Positions 1 to 11,430 of a DNA stretch of 29,974 nucleotides are shown in pieces. Every line of letters begins with the position of its first letter. Within the stretch, counting starts at the first letter, position 1. This DNA comes from Welwitschia mirabilis (Eukaryota > Gnetophyta > Gnetopsida > Welwitschiales). Made by a program: the position numbers and the translations under genes. A model generated the notes under the pieces. The model saw only the letters and a list, made by a program, of their open reading frames with translations, searched no databases and was not told the origin of the DNA. Location: positions 257,750,780 to 257,780,753 of the forward strand of contig JBOZIK010000001.1 of assembly GCA_051453625.1 (NCBI GenBank), in the 5' to 3' direction.

Positions 1-682
1 GTAAGTTGATACTTATATTTTGCATTAAGGCTTTCAAGTGATCGTCAAAGATAAGGTTTTCATTAAGCTTATTAAGCCATAGAGTGATAGGTTTCTTTTG
101 TGACTAATCTTTCTTTTTATTACTAAGTAAAGAAGGGAAGGAATGATTTTGTAAGATTTCTATGTCCTTTTCCTCATTGTTCTTGTCTTTTTGGAAAGTT
201 GAAGCCTCATGAGTAGTGGAATTTGTATTAATTCCATTCCTTGTCACCACCTTTCAATATTTTCATACTTTGTTAGGGTTTGGTTAGGGTTGAGTGGCAA
301 GAGTCCATTGTGGTCTTTGGTTGGCAAGCATGATTTGTTGTAAAATGTTTACAAGATTTTCTATGTTTGCACTTATCTTCTCTTGGGTTTTTCTCCACTC
401 CTCGATAGAATTCCTAAGATGATTACTATGGTTTTAGGAGTTGAAATGGCTTGCCATGTTATTTTAATAGTTGGATTGAAAGTTTTAATATTCAAATCTA
501 TTTTAATAACATTGGGAGTTAGGACGATGTGTTTGAAAATTATTAGGTTGTTCATTCATCCTATGTTGAAAATTGTGATTGGGAACTTGTCTTTGATTAT
601 AATTTTAAATGTAGTTCGAGGTTCCTTGGTTCAAAACATGAACTTCTTCATAAATTCTCTCTTTGCATGTAGGAAGTAAATG

Positions 683-724
683 ACACTCTTTCATGATGTG
701 ATAACTATTCTCGCATAAATTACA
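683..724 (-). other. CCHC zinc knuckle of gag A
   Basis: The reading frame gives CNLCENSYHIMKEC, which fits the retroviral nucleocapsid pattern C-x2-C-x4-H-x4-C exactly. This motif binds zinc and packages element RNA in gag proteins. It is intact here although the surrounding gene has stops. Confidence 0.85.
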
Positions 725-1316
725 AGTTGGAACAATGAGTTGATTTTTTACAGTTGCCACTTTAGCATCAAGGATCATCTGGGAGTATTTCTCTAAAGTA
801 GATATAAAATCCTTAATTATACTAGTTGGTTCATGTTCTATTTTGGTTACAAATTTCTTGTGTTTAACTTCTTTGAGGTCCTTGATGATTTAGTCTACTT
901 TTCTATTTTCTCTAGATGAGGGTTTTGGCCAAGTTTTACTTACTTCAACTAAATCTTCTAATATCTTCTAAGCATGTTCTAAAGTTTGTTTTAAAAGGTT
1001 GCCTCCATAAGAGAAATCTATAAGTTGCTTAGTATGACTATTTAATATGCTCTAGAAATAGTCTATTAATTCTACCTCAGAAAAGGCATCTATAGGGTTT
1101 GAGTGTAAAGCTACAAAGAATTTCTCATAGGCAGAGGCATAGTATTTATTAGGTAGTTGTTAGAAGTTTATAACTTCTTTCTTACATTTCCAAATGGTGG
1201 TTTCATTCATAAATCTTTTGATAAAGGCTTCTTAAACTTAACTCCAAGATTTTAGGCTCTTATGAGGTATTTTTCTAAGCCAAAGTTTAGCCTTATCTCA
1301 TAATGTGATGGGAAAA

Positions 1317-1351
1317 NNNNNNNNNNNNNNNNNNNNNNNNNNNNNNNNNNN
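1317..1351. other. assembly gap, 35 N
   Basis: A short run of N inside the capsid part of gag A. Its length is not a round default, so it may be an estimated gap. No flanking duplication was seen. Confidence 0.95.
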
Positions 1352-1637
1352 ACTATTTCTGGAAGTAAGAATGAGTTGTTCAATTTCAGTGATATATTGT
1401 AGGGGATCTTCATCAGGTTCTCCTCAAAAGGTATTATAAGCATTTACATTTTTAAGTTCCACATCATCATCAAGAGGTAAGTCAAAAGGGTTTTGAATTT
1501 AAAGTCTTTTATTCACTATGAGATCTCTCAGAGTCACACGAGGAGTAGGAGTAATGATTCCAATGACAGGGGTTGGATTTGATGAGATTAATCATTTTTT
1601 CTGAGAGGTCAACATGATATTAGATTTTTTAGAATTA

Positions 1638-2582
1638 NNNNNNNNNNNNNNNNNNNNNNNNNNNNNNNNNNNNNNNNNNNNNNNNNNNNNNNNNNNNNNN
1701 NNNNNNNNNNNNNNNNNNNNNNNNNNNNNNNNNNNNNNNNNNNNNNNNNNNNNNNNNNNNNNNNNNNNNNNNNNNNNNNNNNNNNNNNNNNNNNNNNNNN
1801 NNNNNNNNNNNNNNNNNNNNNNNNNNNNNNNNNNNNNNNNNNNNNNNNNNNNNNNNNNNNNNNNNNNNNNNNNNNNNNNNNNNNNNNNNNNNNNNNNNNN
1901 NNNNNNNNNNNNNNNNNNNNNNNNNNNNNNNNNNNNNNNNNNNNNNNNNNNNNNNNNNNNNNNNNNNNNNNNNNNNNNNNNNNNNNNNNNNNNNNNNNNN
2001 NNNNNNNNNNNNNNNNNNNNNNNNNNNNNNNNNNNNNNNNNNNNNNNNNNNNNNNNNNNNNNNNNNNNNNNNNNNNNNNNNNNNNNNNNNNNNNNNNNNN
2101 NNNNNNNNNNNNNNNNNNNNNNNNNNNNNNNNNNNNNNNNNNNNNNNNNNNNNNNNNNNNNNNNNNNNNNNNNNNNNNNNNNNNNNNNNNNNNNNNNNNN
2201 NNNNNNNNNNNNNNNNNNNNNNNNNNNNNNNNNNNNNNNNNNNNNNNNNNNNNNNNNNNNNNNNNNNNNNNNNNNNNNNNNNNNNNNNNNNNNNNNNNNN
2301 NNNNNNNNNNNNNNNNNNNNNNNNNNNNNNNNNNNNNNNNNNNNNNNNNNNNNNNNNNNNNNNNNNNNNNNNNNNNNNNNNNNNNNNNNNNNNNNNNNNN
2401 NNNNNNNNNNNNNNNNNNNNNNNNNNNNNNNNNNNNNNNNNNNNNNNNNNNNNNNNNNNNNNNNNNNNNNNNNNNNNNNNNNNNNNNNNNNNNNNNNNNN
2501 NNNNNNNNNNNNNNNNNNNNNNNNNNNNNNNNNNNNNNNNNNNNNNNNNNNNNNNNNNNNNNNNNNNNNNNNNNNNNNNNNN
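1638..2582. other. assembly gap, 945 N
   Basis: A large unsequenced stretch just upstream (minus strand) of gag A. By comparison with element B, it may hide part of the leader, the primer binding site and LTR sequence of element A. Open frames drawn across it are artefacts. Confidence 0.95.
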
Positions 2583-3240
2583 CATGAGAATGTTAGGTAC
2601 TATCGAAGATGATTAGGTATTAAGAGGAAAAGCTTTATTTATAAATAAAAAAGAAAAGGGAACTGACAGAAAAGCATAGGAAAAATTCTAGCTAACATGT
2701 AAGGGAAAGTCGCAATAAAGAGGTGACAACTCGGGAAAACATTTGGTAAAACTATGAGAAAATAATATCATCTTACTGGTTATCTAGACAAAGGAGGAGA
2801 TGATGAGGATTGATAACTAAAAGTCTGGTTTACTTTAGTTTAACTCCTTGTCTAACTACATGTAAAGTGTTGTCGACTAGTTCTGGAGATGTTGTCTGCC
2901 AGTGATGTCTAGATGATAAGGTGGACAATAATGTCTAGTAGATAGATCTTCATTCAACTGCAAGTTGTTTGGATGTGAACTCTATTATTTGCTTAGTNNN
3001 NNNNNNNNNNNNNNNNNNNNNNNNNNNNNNNNNNNNNNNNNNNNNNNNNNNNNNNNNNNNNNNNNNNNNNNNNNNNNNNNNNNNNNNNNNNNNNNNNATA
3101 AGGTCTAGTAGAGAGATCTTCATTCAACTGCAAGTTGTTTGGATGTGAACTCTATTATTTGCTTAGTTGAAGTTGTCATCCTGATGGTCTTCTGGACGAT
3201 AGTAGGGATGACCGTCTTTTCTTGATCTTCAGTCAATTAG
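2583..3240 (-). other. probable 5' leader/LTR-side sequence of element A
   Basis: This non-coding stretch lies upstream of gag A in the minus direction, where element B has its leader. Like the B leader it contains ATCTAGA/GATGATG-type motifs, for example at 2778-2808, 2903-2921 and 3171-3206. I found no primer binding site or LTR end in it. These may lie in the preceding gap. The assignment rests on position and shared motif style only. Confidence 0.35.
2928..3167. repeat. 70-bp duplication flanking a 100-N gap
   Basis: Positions 2928-2997 and 3098-3167 are aligned copies with only about two differences. The left copy ends exactly at the gap and the right copy begins exactly after it. This is the pattern left when two overlapping contigs are placed side by side with a default 100-N spacer (2998-3097). 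It is most likely an assembly artefact and not a real repeat. Confidence 0.85.
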
Positions 3241-5480
3241 ATCACTTATTATTTGTGGAAATTGTTATATGAAATAATGTTTATTTATATCTATATGCAA
3301 TGATCATATTTTAGTTAGAATTGGCATGTTTTCATCTTGTTCACCTCAATTCTCAATTATCATAAAAACTAAGCATTTGTCTGTTAGTTTATCTGCAAAA
3401 CAACTCAAAATACCCTATCAAATACACATAAGTTGATGATACAACAATAGTGTAACATAATTCATTGATGCTAAGAGCTCAAGATATTAAGTTGTAGTAA
3501 GTTTATACATAGGTAAAACAAGAGATTCATAATGAAATACACTTTTATAAGGGTATTGTATTAAAAAAAAAAAATGCAATGTAGCCCACCTTGATAATGA
3601 AATCTAAGTATGGAGATGATCATTATTAGAATTATCTTGATTTAGTTTTGTTTGACGAATACACCACACTAATGCATGCATGTAATTCTGAATAATGTAG
3701 ATATTTTAATGGATTGTTTACCTAGTTATAATAAAATTAATCATCATTAGTCTAATTTTATAAAAACAATCATAAAAAAGAAAATAAGTATACTAGAACA
3801 TCTATATATTGAAGATTACAATAATGAAGATCTTATTAAAAGAACTATTCTTTTTTCTATCTAAATAAAGAAAATATACTTTTATTTTATTTTAATCATA
3901 ATAAAAATATTCAAAATTCATCAAATCACATTGTAATAATATACTTAAAGGAACTAAACCATACCTAGAGCCATGCGAATCCTAGAAACACTCTTTCATG
4001 CTCATATGATAATCTTCATGGACTAGTCTAATGAAGGCAAACAAATGAAAGTATATCTCAAGGATAATTGTTAAGATATAATATTTTTCTAAGATTCATA
4101 CAGCTATAATATAATTTAATAAAATCAGTGATAAGCCAAAAACTATTTATGTTACTTAAACTACTACAGTGAAAACTCTGACAAGCATGCACATTCAAAG
4201 TGAGATTGGAAAAAAAGGTCAAAAAGGTATTTTTAAAAATAAAATATGATTTCTAAGTAATTTAACTTAATGTTATGGATGCAAACTTATATTATGTATT
4301 CAAATTCCCTATAAATTTTGTGTAATAATATTTCCATAATTTAAAACATTAATTATAACATTTTTGGGCTCTAAGAAGATATTACAGTCAAAACTTCTTT
4401 ATTAAATAATTATAAAGCAAAAAAAATTACATTAATTTTCACAAACTAGACACATAATAGGATCCTTTAAATCTAACTTAAACTATTTTAGAATTCTAAA
4501 AATATCATTTTTAAGATCATCTTTTAAGGTTAAAAACTATCAAATTTTCTAAAATTACAGTCTTACTACACTACACTAAAATAACTAGAACTTTCAAGAT
4601 ACTTTGATTTTTTAAACAAATCAAGATGTTTTGGAAAGATTATTTAAATCCTTAAAACTTGATATTTTCACTTTTGTAGATATCATAACTGATGGTTATA
4701 GAAACATAATTTAATTGATTATTGTTTTTTGCATTTATTTACTAATTTATTTTAACAAATAATTTTTTAAAAGTTATTACACACTAGAAAAATTGCAAAT
4801 TTTTACATTTTTATCTTCATTACATAATCATGAACTTACAAAAAAAATAACTAATTTATACATATTTATTAATAAGCTATAATATTTTTATCTTATGCCT
4901 CTATTGTAGAAATTTAACTTTCACTAAAGAAAATGTAGTAGAGGTCTAACAACTAATTATGCAATAATTTAAATCAAATAAAATAATTAATATAATACAC
5001 AAACTCATTATTTATAGCATAACTTTATTGTATATATATTAACACAAAATAAACATTGATACCTAAGTATATAGTTAATCATCCTAGTAGTCACTTAGCT
5101 ATAAGCATCCACTTGCAACCTCAATTACCAAGCATAATAGACATCTTATATCGACCCACATCTTGGTGATAGTTAATGGCTAAGAATAACATAATTTTAT
5201 GATATATCATAAATACTAGTCTAAAGCAAGTATTACATCATTCTACTAAAATATTAGAAAAAAAACTATATAGATAATATGAGTAAAGATCATACTTGTA
5301 AAGATAGTAAAACTTTAATAGCTGAAGATTGACAAAGATCATACAAGCTTAAGAGTTCCTTAGCTTCAAGCTTTTAAGCTATAAGCTCCACAAGCAAGAT
5401 AATGGAAAAAAGAAAGAAAGGAAAGAATGAAATGCATTTGTATGAAAAAATGGAAAGTATCTCCTCTTTGAAAGAGAGAA
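3168..5480. other. AT-rich non-coding stretch, nothing recognised
   Basis: This is very AT-rich sequence with dense stops in all frames. It has an A-run near 3563-3575. I saw no coding relic, RNA gene or clear mobile-element terminus. Confidence 0.6.
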
Positions 5481-5488
5481 AAAGATCT

Positions 5489-5498
5489 CTTTATATAG
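5489..5498 (-). promoter_or_regulatory. TATA-like box of a possible minus-strand LTR
   Basis: On the minus strand this reads CTATATAAAG. It is preceded by a mixed A+T segment with GATCTTGATCTATGTGCC and followed by a pyrimidine-rich leader (TTTTTCTCTCTTTC) and TCCATTTTTTCATAC. That layout resembles the core promoter of a plant LTR. No LTR ends or matching partner were found, so this is a weak call. Confidence 0.3.
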
Positions 5499-5537
5499 AT
5501 AAACAAAGGCACATAGATCAAGATCACAACATCACAT

Positions 5538-6071
5538 GATTTAGAATTAATAAGGATGATAGATAATAAGTGATATTGGAGTATAAAAATAGATTATATT
5601 TATGACTCATGAACCTAATTAGGATGAGTAATCTTCTTTCTTTAATTAGCAAGACTAATTACATGCATCATTTCCTCTTGCTAGCTCCTTTTTAATCCTT
5701 TATAGGCTCATAAGTAAGTTTAATTCATTTAATACATGCATCAAAAGAATAAATNNNNNNNNNNNNNNNNNNNNNNNNNNNNNNNNNNNNNNNNNNNNNN
5801 NNNNNNNNNNNNNNNNNNNNNNNNNNNNNNNNNNNNNNNNNNNNNNNNNNNNNNGATTTAGAATTAATAAGCATGATAGATAATAAGTGATATTGGAGTA
5901 CAAAAATAGATCATATTTATGACTCATGCACCTAATTAGGATGAGTAATCTTCTTTCTTTAATTAGTGATACTAATTACATGCATCATTTCCTCTTTCTA
6001 GCTCCTTTTTAATCCTTTATAGGATCATAAGTAAGTTTAATTCATTTAATACATGCATCAAAAGAATAAAT
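5538..6071. repeat. 217-bp duplication flanking a 100-N gap
   Basis: Positions 5538-5754 and 5855-6071 align end to end with a few substitutions, and each abuts the 100-N gap at 5755-5854. This is best explained as an unmerged contig overlap, possibly between haplotypes. Confidence 0.85.
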
Positions 6072-6307
6072 GGAGAAATCTAAAAATCGTCATGTGGCAT
6101 AATGANNNNNNNNNNNNNNNNNNNNNNNNNNNNNNNNNNNNNNNNNNNNNNNNNNNNNNNNNNNNNNNNNNNNNNNNNNNNNNNNNNNNNNNNNNNNNNN
6201 NNNNNCCTTTTTAATCCTTTATAGGCTCATAAGTAAGTTTAATTCATTTAATACATGCATCAAAAGAATAAATGGAGAAATCTTAAAATTGTCATGTAGC
6301 ATAATGA
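6004..6307. repeat. 102-bp duplication flanking a 100-N gap
   Basis: Positions 6004-6105 and 6206-6307 are near-identical and abut the gap at 6106-6205. The first part also occurs at the end of the copy at 5538-5754, so one real segment now appears three times through chained overlaps. Confidence 0.85.
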
Positions 6308-6403
6308 GACAAACTCTATAATTCCAATGATAATAAGTATGCTATGAATCAACTACTCTTACACATATTAAAAAGATAAGAGTCATGGTGGAGTAAATCT
6401 ACT

Positions 6404-6823
6404 CATTTTCATTCTTCGTACTAGGTAAGAATGCATGTACTTATTCACATGCTTATTTATTTTATAATGTATAAAATTTATCAATCACATAACACAAGGA
6501 AGAAAATGTCTATTCATAATATAGTATACCTATAACATTTATCAAGAATTTAAATAGGTAAATNNNNNNNNNNNNNNNNNNNNNNNNNNNNNNNNNNNNN
6601 NNNNNNNNNNNNNNNNNNNNNNNNNNNNNNNNNNNNNNNNNNNNNNNNNNNNNNNNNNNNNNNCATTTTCATTCTTTGTACTAGGTAAGAGTGCATGTAC
6701 TTATTCACATGCTTATTTATTTTATAATGTATAAAATCTATCAATCACACAACACAAGAAAGAAAATGTCTATTCATAATATAGTATACCTATCACATTT
6801 ATCAAGAATTTAAACCAGTAAAT
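6404..6823. repeat. 160-bp duplication flanking a 100-N gap
   Basis: Positions 6404-6563 and 6664-6823 align over their full length with a few differences and abut the gap at 6564-6663. This is another unmerged overlap of contig ends. Confidence 0.85.
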
Positions 6824-7758
6824 AAAATATAAATTATAATATCATGTTCTCATAAAATTTTTAATTTATTAGTTTTATCATGTCAATTTAATTTCTTATA
6901 TAATGTAATTATCTAATTTTAAATGATTTGGTCACTGTTCACATAAAACCTTCTAACATAATTATTATTATTTTCATAGTGAGTTATGAAAATTACAAAT
7001 TAAGATTAATCTAAAATTTCATTTTATTTTGACAAGGCATCTAAAGAAGAGTAATTCATCATTTGATTAAAAGATTAATATACTTAATATCAAGTAAATA
7101 AGATTTAAAAATATGGGATATAATAGTTTTTACTATTAAAAAAAAATTCTTATAAATCCACTTACTGATAACATTAATGTAATAAATGAGGATGATCTAG
7201 TTGATGATTACATGCATTACTACCTTGACTTTAGTAATATTAAATATGTACATAATAATAAAAAAAGTTTATTAATTTTATAATGATATAAGATTATTTG
7301 TTCATGTTAAAAATAGTGTAGACATTATGTTTGAAGGAAAGGATATCATGAACTTAGGATATGATAATAGATTTATTACATTACGAAACATTTATTCTTC
7401 ATTTATGATATGCTCTTTAGAAGAAGAGGCTAGGATGTTGAAGTATTCTCTAATAATAATATAAAGATGATTACTTTAGAAAATAAAAAAATGTATTAAT
7501 TTGAGTTTGATAAGATGTTAGTGACCAATATTAAGATGAGTACTATTTATTACCTAATGAATACTATTTATTACCTAATGAATACTATTCATTATTTAAT
7601 ACACTCAAACTATAATAAGCTAGATAAGTACCTACTATCATTTTTTCATTAGGATAATTGGGGTAAATATTAATAGAAATAACCCAAAATTTTGAAACTT
7701 ACAATGAAATCAAAACAAGGGAAAACTAAGGGTTTAGATTTGTGATGAACTTGATCAA
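6824..7758. other. AT-rich non-coding stretch left of element C
   Basis: No coding relic was recognised here. The only clear structure is a short tandem repeat at 7539-7601. The sequence just before 7759 is the left flank of the element C LTR. Confidence 0.5.
7539..7601 (+). repeat. tandem repeat, three units of 21 bp
   Basis: The unit AATACTATTTATTACCTAATG is present about three times: 7539-7559, 7560-7580 and 7581-7601. The last unit is more diverged. Confidence 0.8.
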
Positions 7759-8558
7759 TGAGTAACAAGTCTATTTTTATACAACTTTAAACTAATTTTA
7801 TTAATACTTCAATATATCAAGCTATGACTATTACACATATAGACTTAAATCATGCATCAAAAAAAAGGTTACAAAGGTTTATTCTAAGCATTATAAAATC
7901 CATATATTGTATATTTGTCAAGATACTTTTTCCTAGTAAGAATGACTATTCTTGATAAAATTGTATTCCAATTTATTTATATGCTTATATACATATATAC
8001 AATGCTAATGACTAAAGAAATAAATAATGAAATTATAAGATAAAACATCACTATCTATTTCTGAAATTCAAAATCTTAGTCTTAACTTTCTTACTAAATT
8101 ACAATTAAGAGAAAAGAAAAGAAACATGAACTCTTTATAGACTCATGATAATCATATAGAATTATATTTCAATTAGCGTAACATAACTTGTTACTACCCT
8201 TTTAAGGTACATGCAGATAGAATTTAGCTTTTTAGCTATTCTTTATGGATCTTCTTCCTATCCCAAAATCTTTTTCAAGTCTTTATTTTTAAAAATCCAA
8301 AAACATCCCCTAATTCTTTCTTTCTCCTATCTTTACATAGGAAGTCTATTTAAGTAACAAACTCCACTTTCTTAATCACTAGCATCACTAATGTAGTGTA
8401 ACTCCCTCTTAGCCATTACCTATTGCTTTCTCTTTTTTTCTATTATTGCTTTTACATATTAGTTATCAAATTAGTTAGTCTAACTTCCATAAATTAAATA
8501 AATATAAGAATATTTTAATAAATTAATGATTAAATATCCTATAACTAATGACTTATCA
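7759..8558 (-). repeat. 3' LTR of element C
   Basis: On the plus strand it begins TGAGTAAC and ends ACTTATCA, so TG...CA termini are kept. It aligns along its length with 19632-20385. Shared blocks include the TATACAACTTTAAAC-like start, a TCAAGA(T/C)ACT block, a CTATTTAAGTAACA/TTTACTAAGTAATA block and AACTCCACTT. The two copies are heavily diverged. The exact ends are inferred from where the similarity stops. Confidence 0.65.
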
Positions 8559-9049
8559 GCTATTCCATGCTTAACTATTTATTAGTCCTAAAACATCTAT
8601 TATTTTAATAAAGACATACAAGAAAGCTAGAGAGTAAAATCACTTTCTTAAGGTTTTTTCTTTTTTAGTTGTTTATTTATCAAAGATGGTTTTTTAGCTA
8701 GTTTAAATTTCTTTGCCTCTTATAGTTCTTTTATTACCTTCATTTACTTTTTAAGAAGCAAAGGATCCCTTAACTTTATAGTATCCTAATCTAATCTCGA
8801 CATAGTTTCTTGTGTTTCTTCTATGTTCTTTTAGCTCTTCTAAATGTTAGTTTTAAGAAGTTCTTATTTATTTGATTTAATTATTTCTAAAATAAGTAAA
8901 GAAATTCCATTTATTATTGTGTAAATGTATCCTTTAATTTCATTCTCTAAAATGATATCAATGAAAGTTCCTTAAAGCATTCTCATACATTATAATAATT
9001 GATTCCTTTAATCTTTTAGTCTATTCAAATCTTACTTAATAAATAAAAA
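8559..9049. other. element C spacer next to the 3' LTR
   Basis: This stretch lies between the 3' LTR and the third-ORF relic. A polypurine tract is expected next to the LTR on the minus strand, but I could not identify one. No coding sequence was recognised. Confidence 0.4.
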
Positions 9050-9880
9050 TGGGTTAAGATATTTTTTATAAACCTTTACAAGTAGTGATTAGCTTATTTC
9101 CTATTTTAGAAAAAGAGATCTTTTGACTTTTTACTTTTATTAGAAGGTTCTTTATTTCTTCCATAGTTTACTCCATAATTCTAATACCTTTTTCCCATCC
9201 TTATTTTTTTTTATACTATGTTATTAATAATATTTTCATAATTATCAAAATGATCATATAATTCTACAAGTAAAAAGTTACATTTTGAGGTATTTTTATT
9301 TCATTATAACTAAATCCTATTTAATTTTCTAGTCTTATTTCTAATACTTTGTTCTCATAAAGAAATTTGCTATTCTTTTTCTATAGTTTTATAACAAGAT
9401 CAAATTGACCTTAAGGTATAAAAAATTTTTTAATTGATTTAAACTTTTTTTCACTAACTACTGCTAGATCAAAATTGATCTTTGTTGGTTTACTTTTTTA
9501 TTTAATTATTTATATTACCTTTGTAAATTATTCTTTAATTTTACTAATGGATTTATGTAATTCCTTAGGAGGATGTTCCTAAGGTGGCTAGTATTTTGAA
9601 TTTTTTATTAAATTGAATATTTTTCTTTCTTGTATTTCTATCATTTTCTGCAGATTTTGATTTTTATTAAGTGTCTCTTCTCATCTAACCCTATACCTAT
9701 CATTCTCTTCTTAAATCTTCATGTATTTTTCATCCATACTCCATATATTTATATAGATTTTATTGTATTATTTCATATTAAGTGATAATGAGGCATTGTT
9801 ATGCATGAAGGTAATAAAATCCTACTATTTCTAAATGTATTATACATTAAAGTATTTTAACAAAGCCAAAATTTTTAGCA
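9050..9880 (-). pseudogene. possible C-terminal continuation of the third ORF of element C
   Basis: Minus-strand frames show coding-like fragments rich in Lys, Glu and Asn, such as PPKELHKSISKIKE, INFDLAVVSEKKFKSIKKFF and KVLEIRLEN, separated by stops and frame changes. They lie downstream of the better supported third-ORF relic and on the same strand. I do not recognise a domain. They could be the tail of that protein or chance reading in AT-rich DNA. Confidence 0.3.
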
Positions 9881-9889
9881 TATCCATGA

Positions 9890-11200
9890 AAATATCCTAC
9901 ATATTGGAGGAAGGTAGTTGTAGTTTTTCCTTTTCCCTTTGCAATTCATTTTCTAATTCCATGATTCGATCTTGAACATTAAAAAGAGAAATATGGGAAG
10001 ACAAACTCTTGACTCAATTAGATAATCTATTTTCTAGCTACAAATTGTTTTCTTTGATCTTTCCTATTTTTCATTCCTTAAAAGAATGCTTTTCCTTTTT
10101 AAATTTTATTTTTTAATTCTAAAACTTTAATTTTTATTTAAGGGTTAAGTTTTCTTCTTACATATATTATGTCTTTAACAATTTTAAAGTCAAAATATTA
10201 ATTACTAAACATAAAATACCTATTTTATCATTCTCCACTACCTTAAAAAAACTACTTAAATGAGGTTGGAAAAGAATCTGCTATAATGTAAAGGAATCTA
10301 TTTGCTCTTTAGATTTTTTCTCATGACCTTGCTATAAAGGAAGAGCCTATTGGCTAGAAGTAGAAAATTCATGTGTTGAAGGTTCTAATGATGGTATTAT
10401 TTTTACCTAAAAAAGAGATAGAACATGTAATTCTATACTATTTTTATTCCTCCAAAAAAATATAGGAATGCTTTTTCAAAGAAGAATCCTTCTATTAAAT
10501 GAAATAAATACCAATCCAACATTCATTAATTTTGTAACATTTCTTATTCTAAATTTTTATTTTTAAATACGCTAAAAAATTATTTCTAAAATATTGATAT
10601 CCTTATTGGTGGGATTCCGAATGATATCTATTAAATAAACCCCTGTAATACTCATTACTTTTTGCTTGTTAATAATAGGGGATAAATTTGGAAACATAAT
10701 TCTAGTAATTACAAAATCTTATAGATCCTTAGTTTTACAATATCTATTTACCTATTCTTATTTGTGATACTTCCAAAATGTTTTAGGTAGAAACATGTAT
10801 TATCTTTCTTATTTTATTCTAAATAATACTTTTTCTAATAAGTAAATAAAAAATACTTATAATATCTTTTAATGTTACTTGAATATTAACGTTGTTGATT
10901 TGAAAAAATAGATTAAAATCATCATTAGCAATGAAAAGATTTTTATGAAACTCATAGACCTTTTCATTACTATATTTCTCAAAAAATGTTAACCAGTTTT
11001 ATCATTGTAATTCTACAAATCTATATTTTAATTTGATGAAACTAGATTTTTTGAATAATTTTGTCAAATTTTTAGTAGGAATAGTTTTAACTTCTATATT
11101 AAATAGTTAATAATTTAGGGTTATCTTTGAAGTTAAAAATTTTCTTGTATGAGATACTCATACAAAAAATTTCATAAAAACCCGAAAGTCTTCCACATGC
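9890..11200 (-). pseudogene. third ORF relic after pol (plant transposon-type domain plus coiled coil)
   Basis: A sense-strand coding relic lies between integrase and the 3' LTR, where Athila elements carry an extra or env-like ORF. Seen: at about 10900-11100, KSSFIKLKYRFVELQ, then NWLTFFEKYSNEKVYEFHKN; at about 10570-10740, FWKYHK and DFVITRIMFPNLSPIIN followed by NPTNKDINILEIIF. This resembles the putative plant transposon protein domain found in many Gypsy-derived plant ORFs. A coiled-coil-like tail at about 9915-10140 includes MELENELQREKEKLQL. Stops and probable frameshifts break it. No signal peptide or membrane span was evident. The family match is from memory of the pattern, so the domain name is an inference. 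Confidence 0.5.
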
Positions 11201-11430
11201 TTAATTCTGTGTATCTAAAATAAACAAAAATATAATGATGTACCTAGAAAAGAAATAACTTTCATGGTGTAAATGGATAAGACAAATGATAAATAATTAA
11301 AAATTATTAAGAACTTTCTATTTCTAGAAATACATAGTAACTACAATAGAAAATTACCTCCCAATCCATCTTTTTATAGGTTTTTATCACCTTGGGATCT
11401 ATGTGTATCTTTAAGATTAGTGGATAAATG

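Larger units (their letters stand above)
1..1615 (-). pseudogene. Athila-type Ty3/Gypsy gag relic (element A)
   Basis: This is a decayed retrotransposon capsid/nucleocapsid gene, read from an ATG at 1615 down to the window edge. Seen: an N-terminal stretch reading PRVTLRDLIVNKRL, then PFDLPLDDDVELKNVNAY, a capsid-like run including KAKLWLRKIPHKSLKSW and INF-QLPNKYYASAYEKF, then IDFSYGGNLLKQT and KILEDL. A CCHC zinc knuckle with spacing C-x2-C-x4-H-x4-C lies at 683-724 and is intact. An Asn/Gln-rich linker follows, which normally leads to protease. The order and motifs match plant Athila-like gag. Several stops interrupt the frame, for example after VNKRL and after NAYNTF, and a 35-N gap (1317-1351) interrupts capsid. 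The protease and polymerase of this copy lie beyond position 1. Element B (25340-27520) is a second copy of the same family. I am confident of the gag identity and less so of the exact start. Confidence 0.82.

Noticed and set aside
383-679. Plus-strand open frame of 98 codons
   Set aside because: It lies antisense to the gag A linker and has no features of its own, so it is most likely a shadow frame.
1614-2612. Long open frames on both strands
   Set aside because: They run almost entirely through the 945-N gap, so they carry no sequence evidence.
5538-6823. Real tandem repeat array
   Set aside because: Every repeat boundary coincides with the edge of a 100-N gap, which points to assembly overlap.
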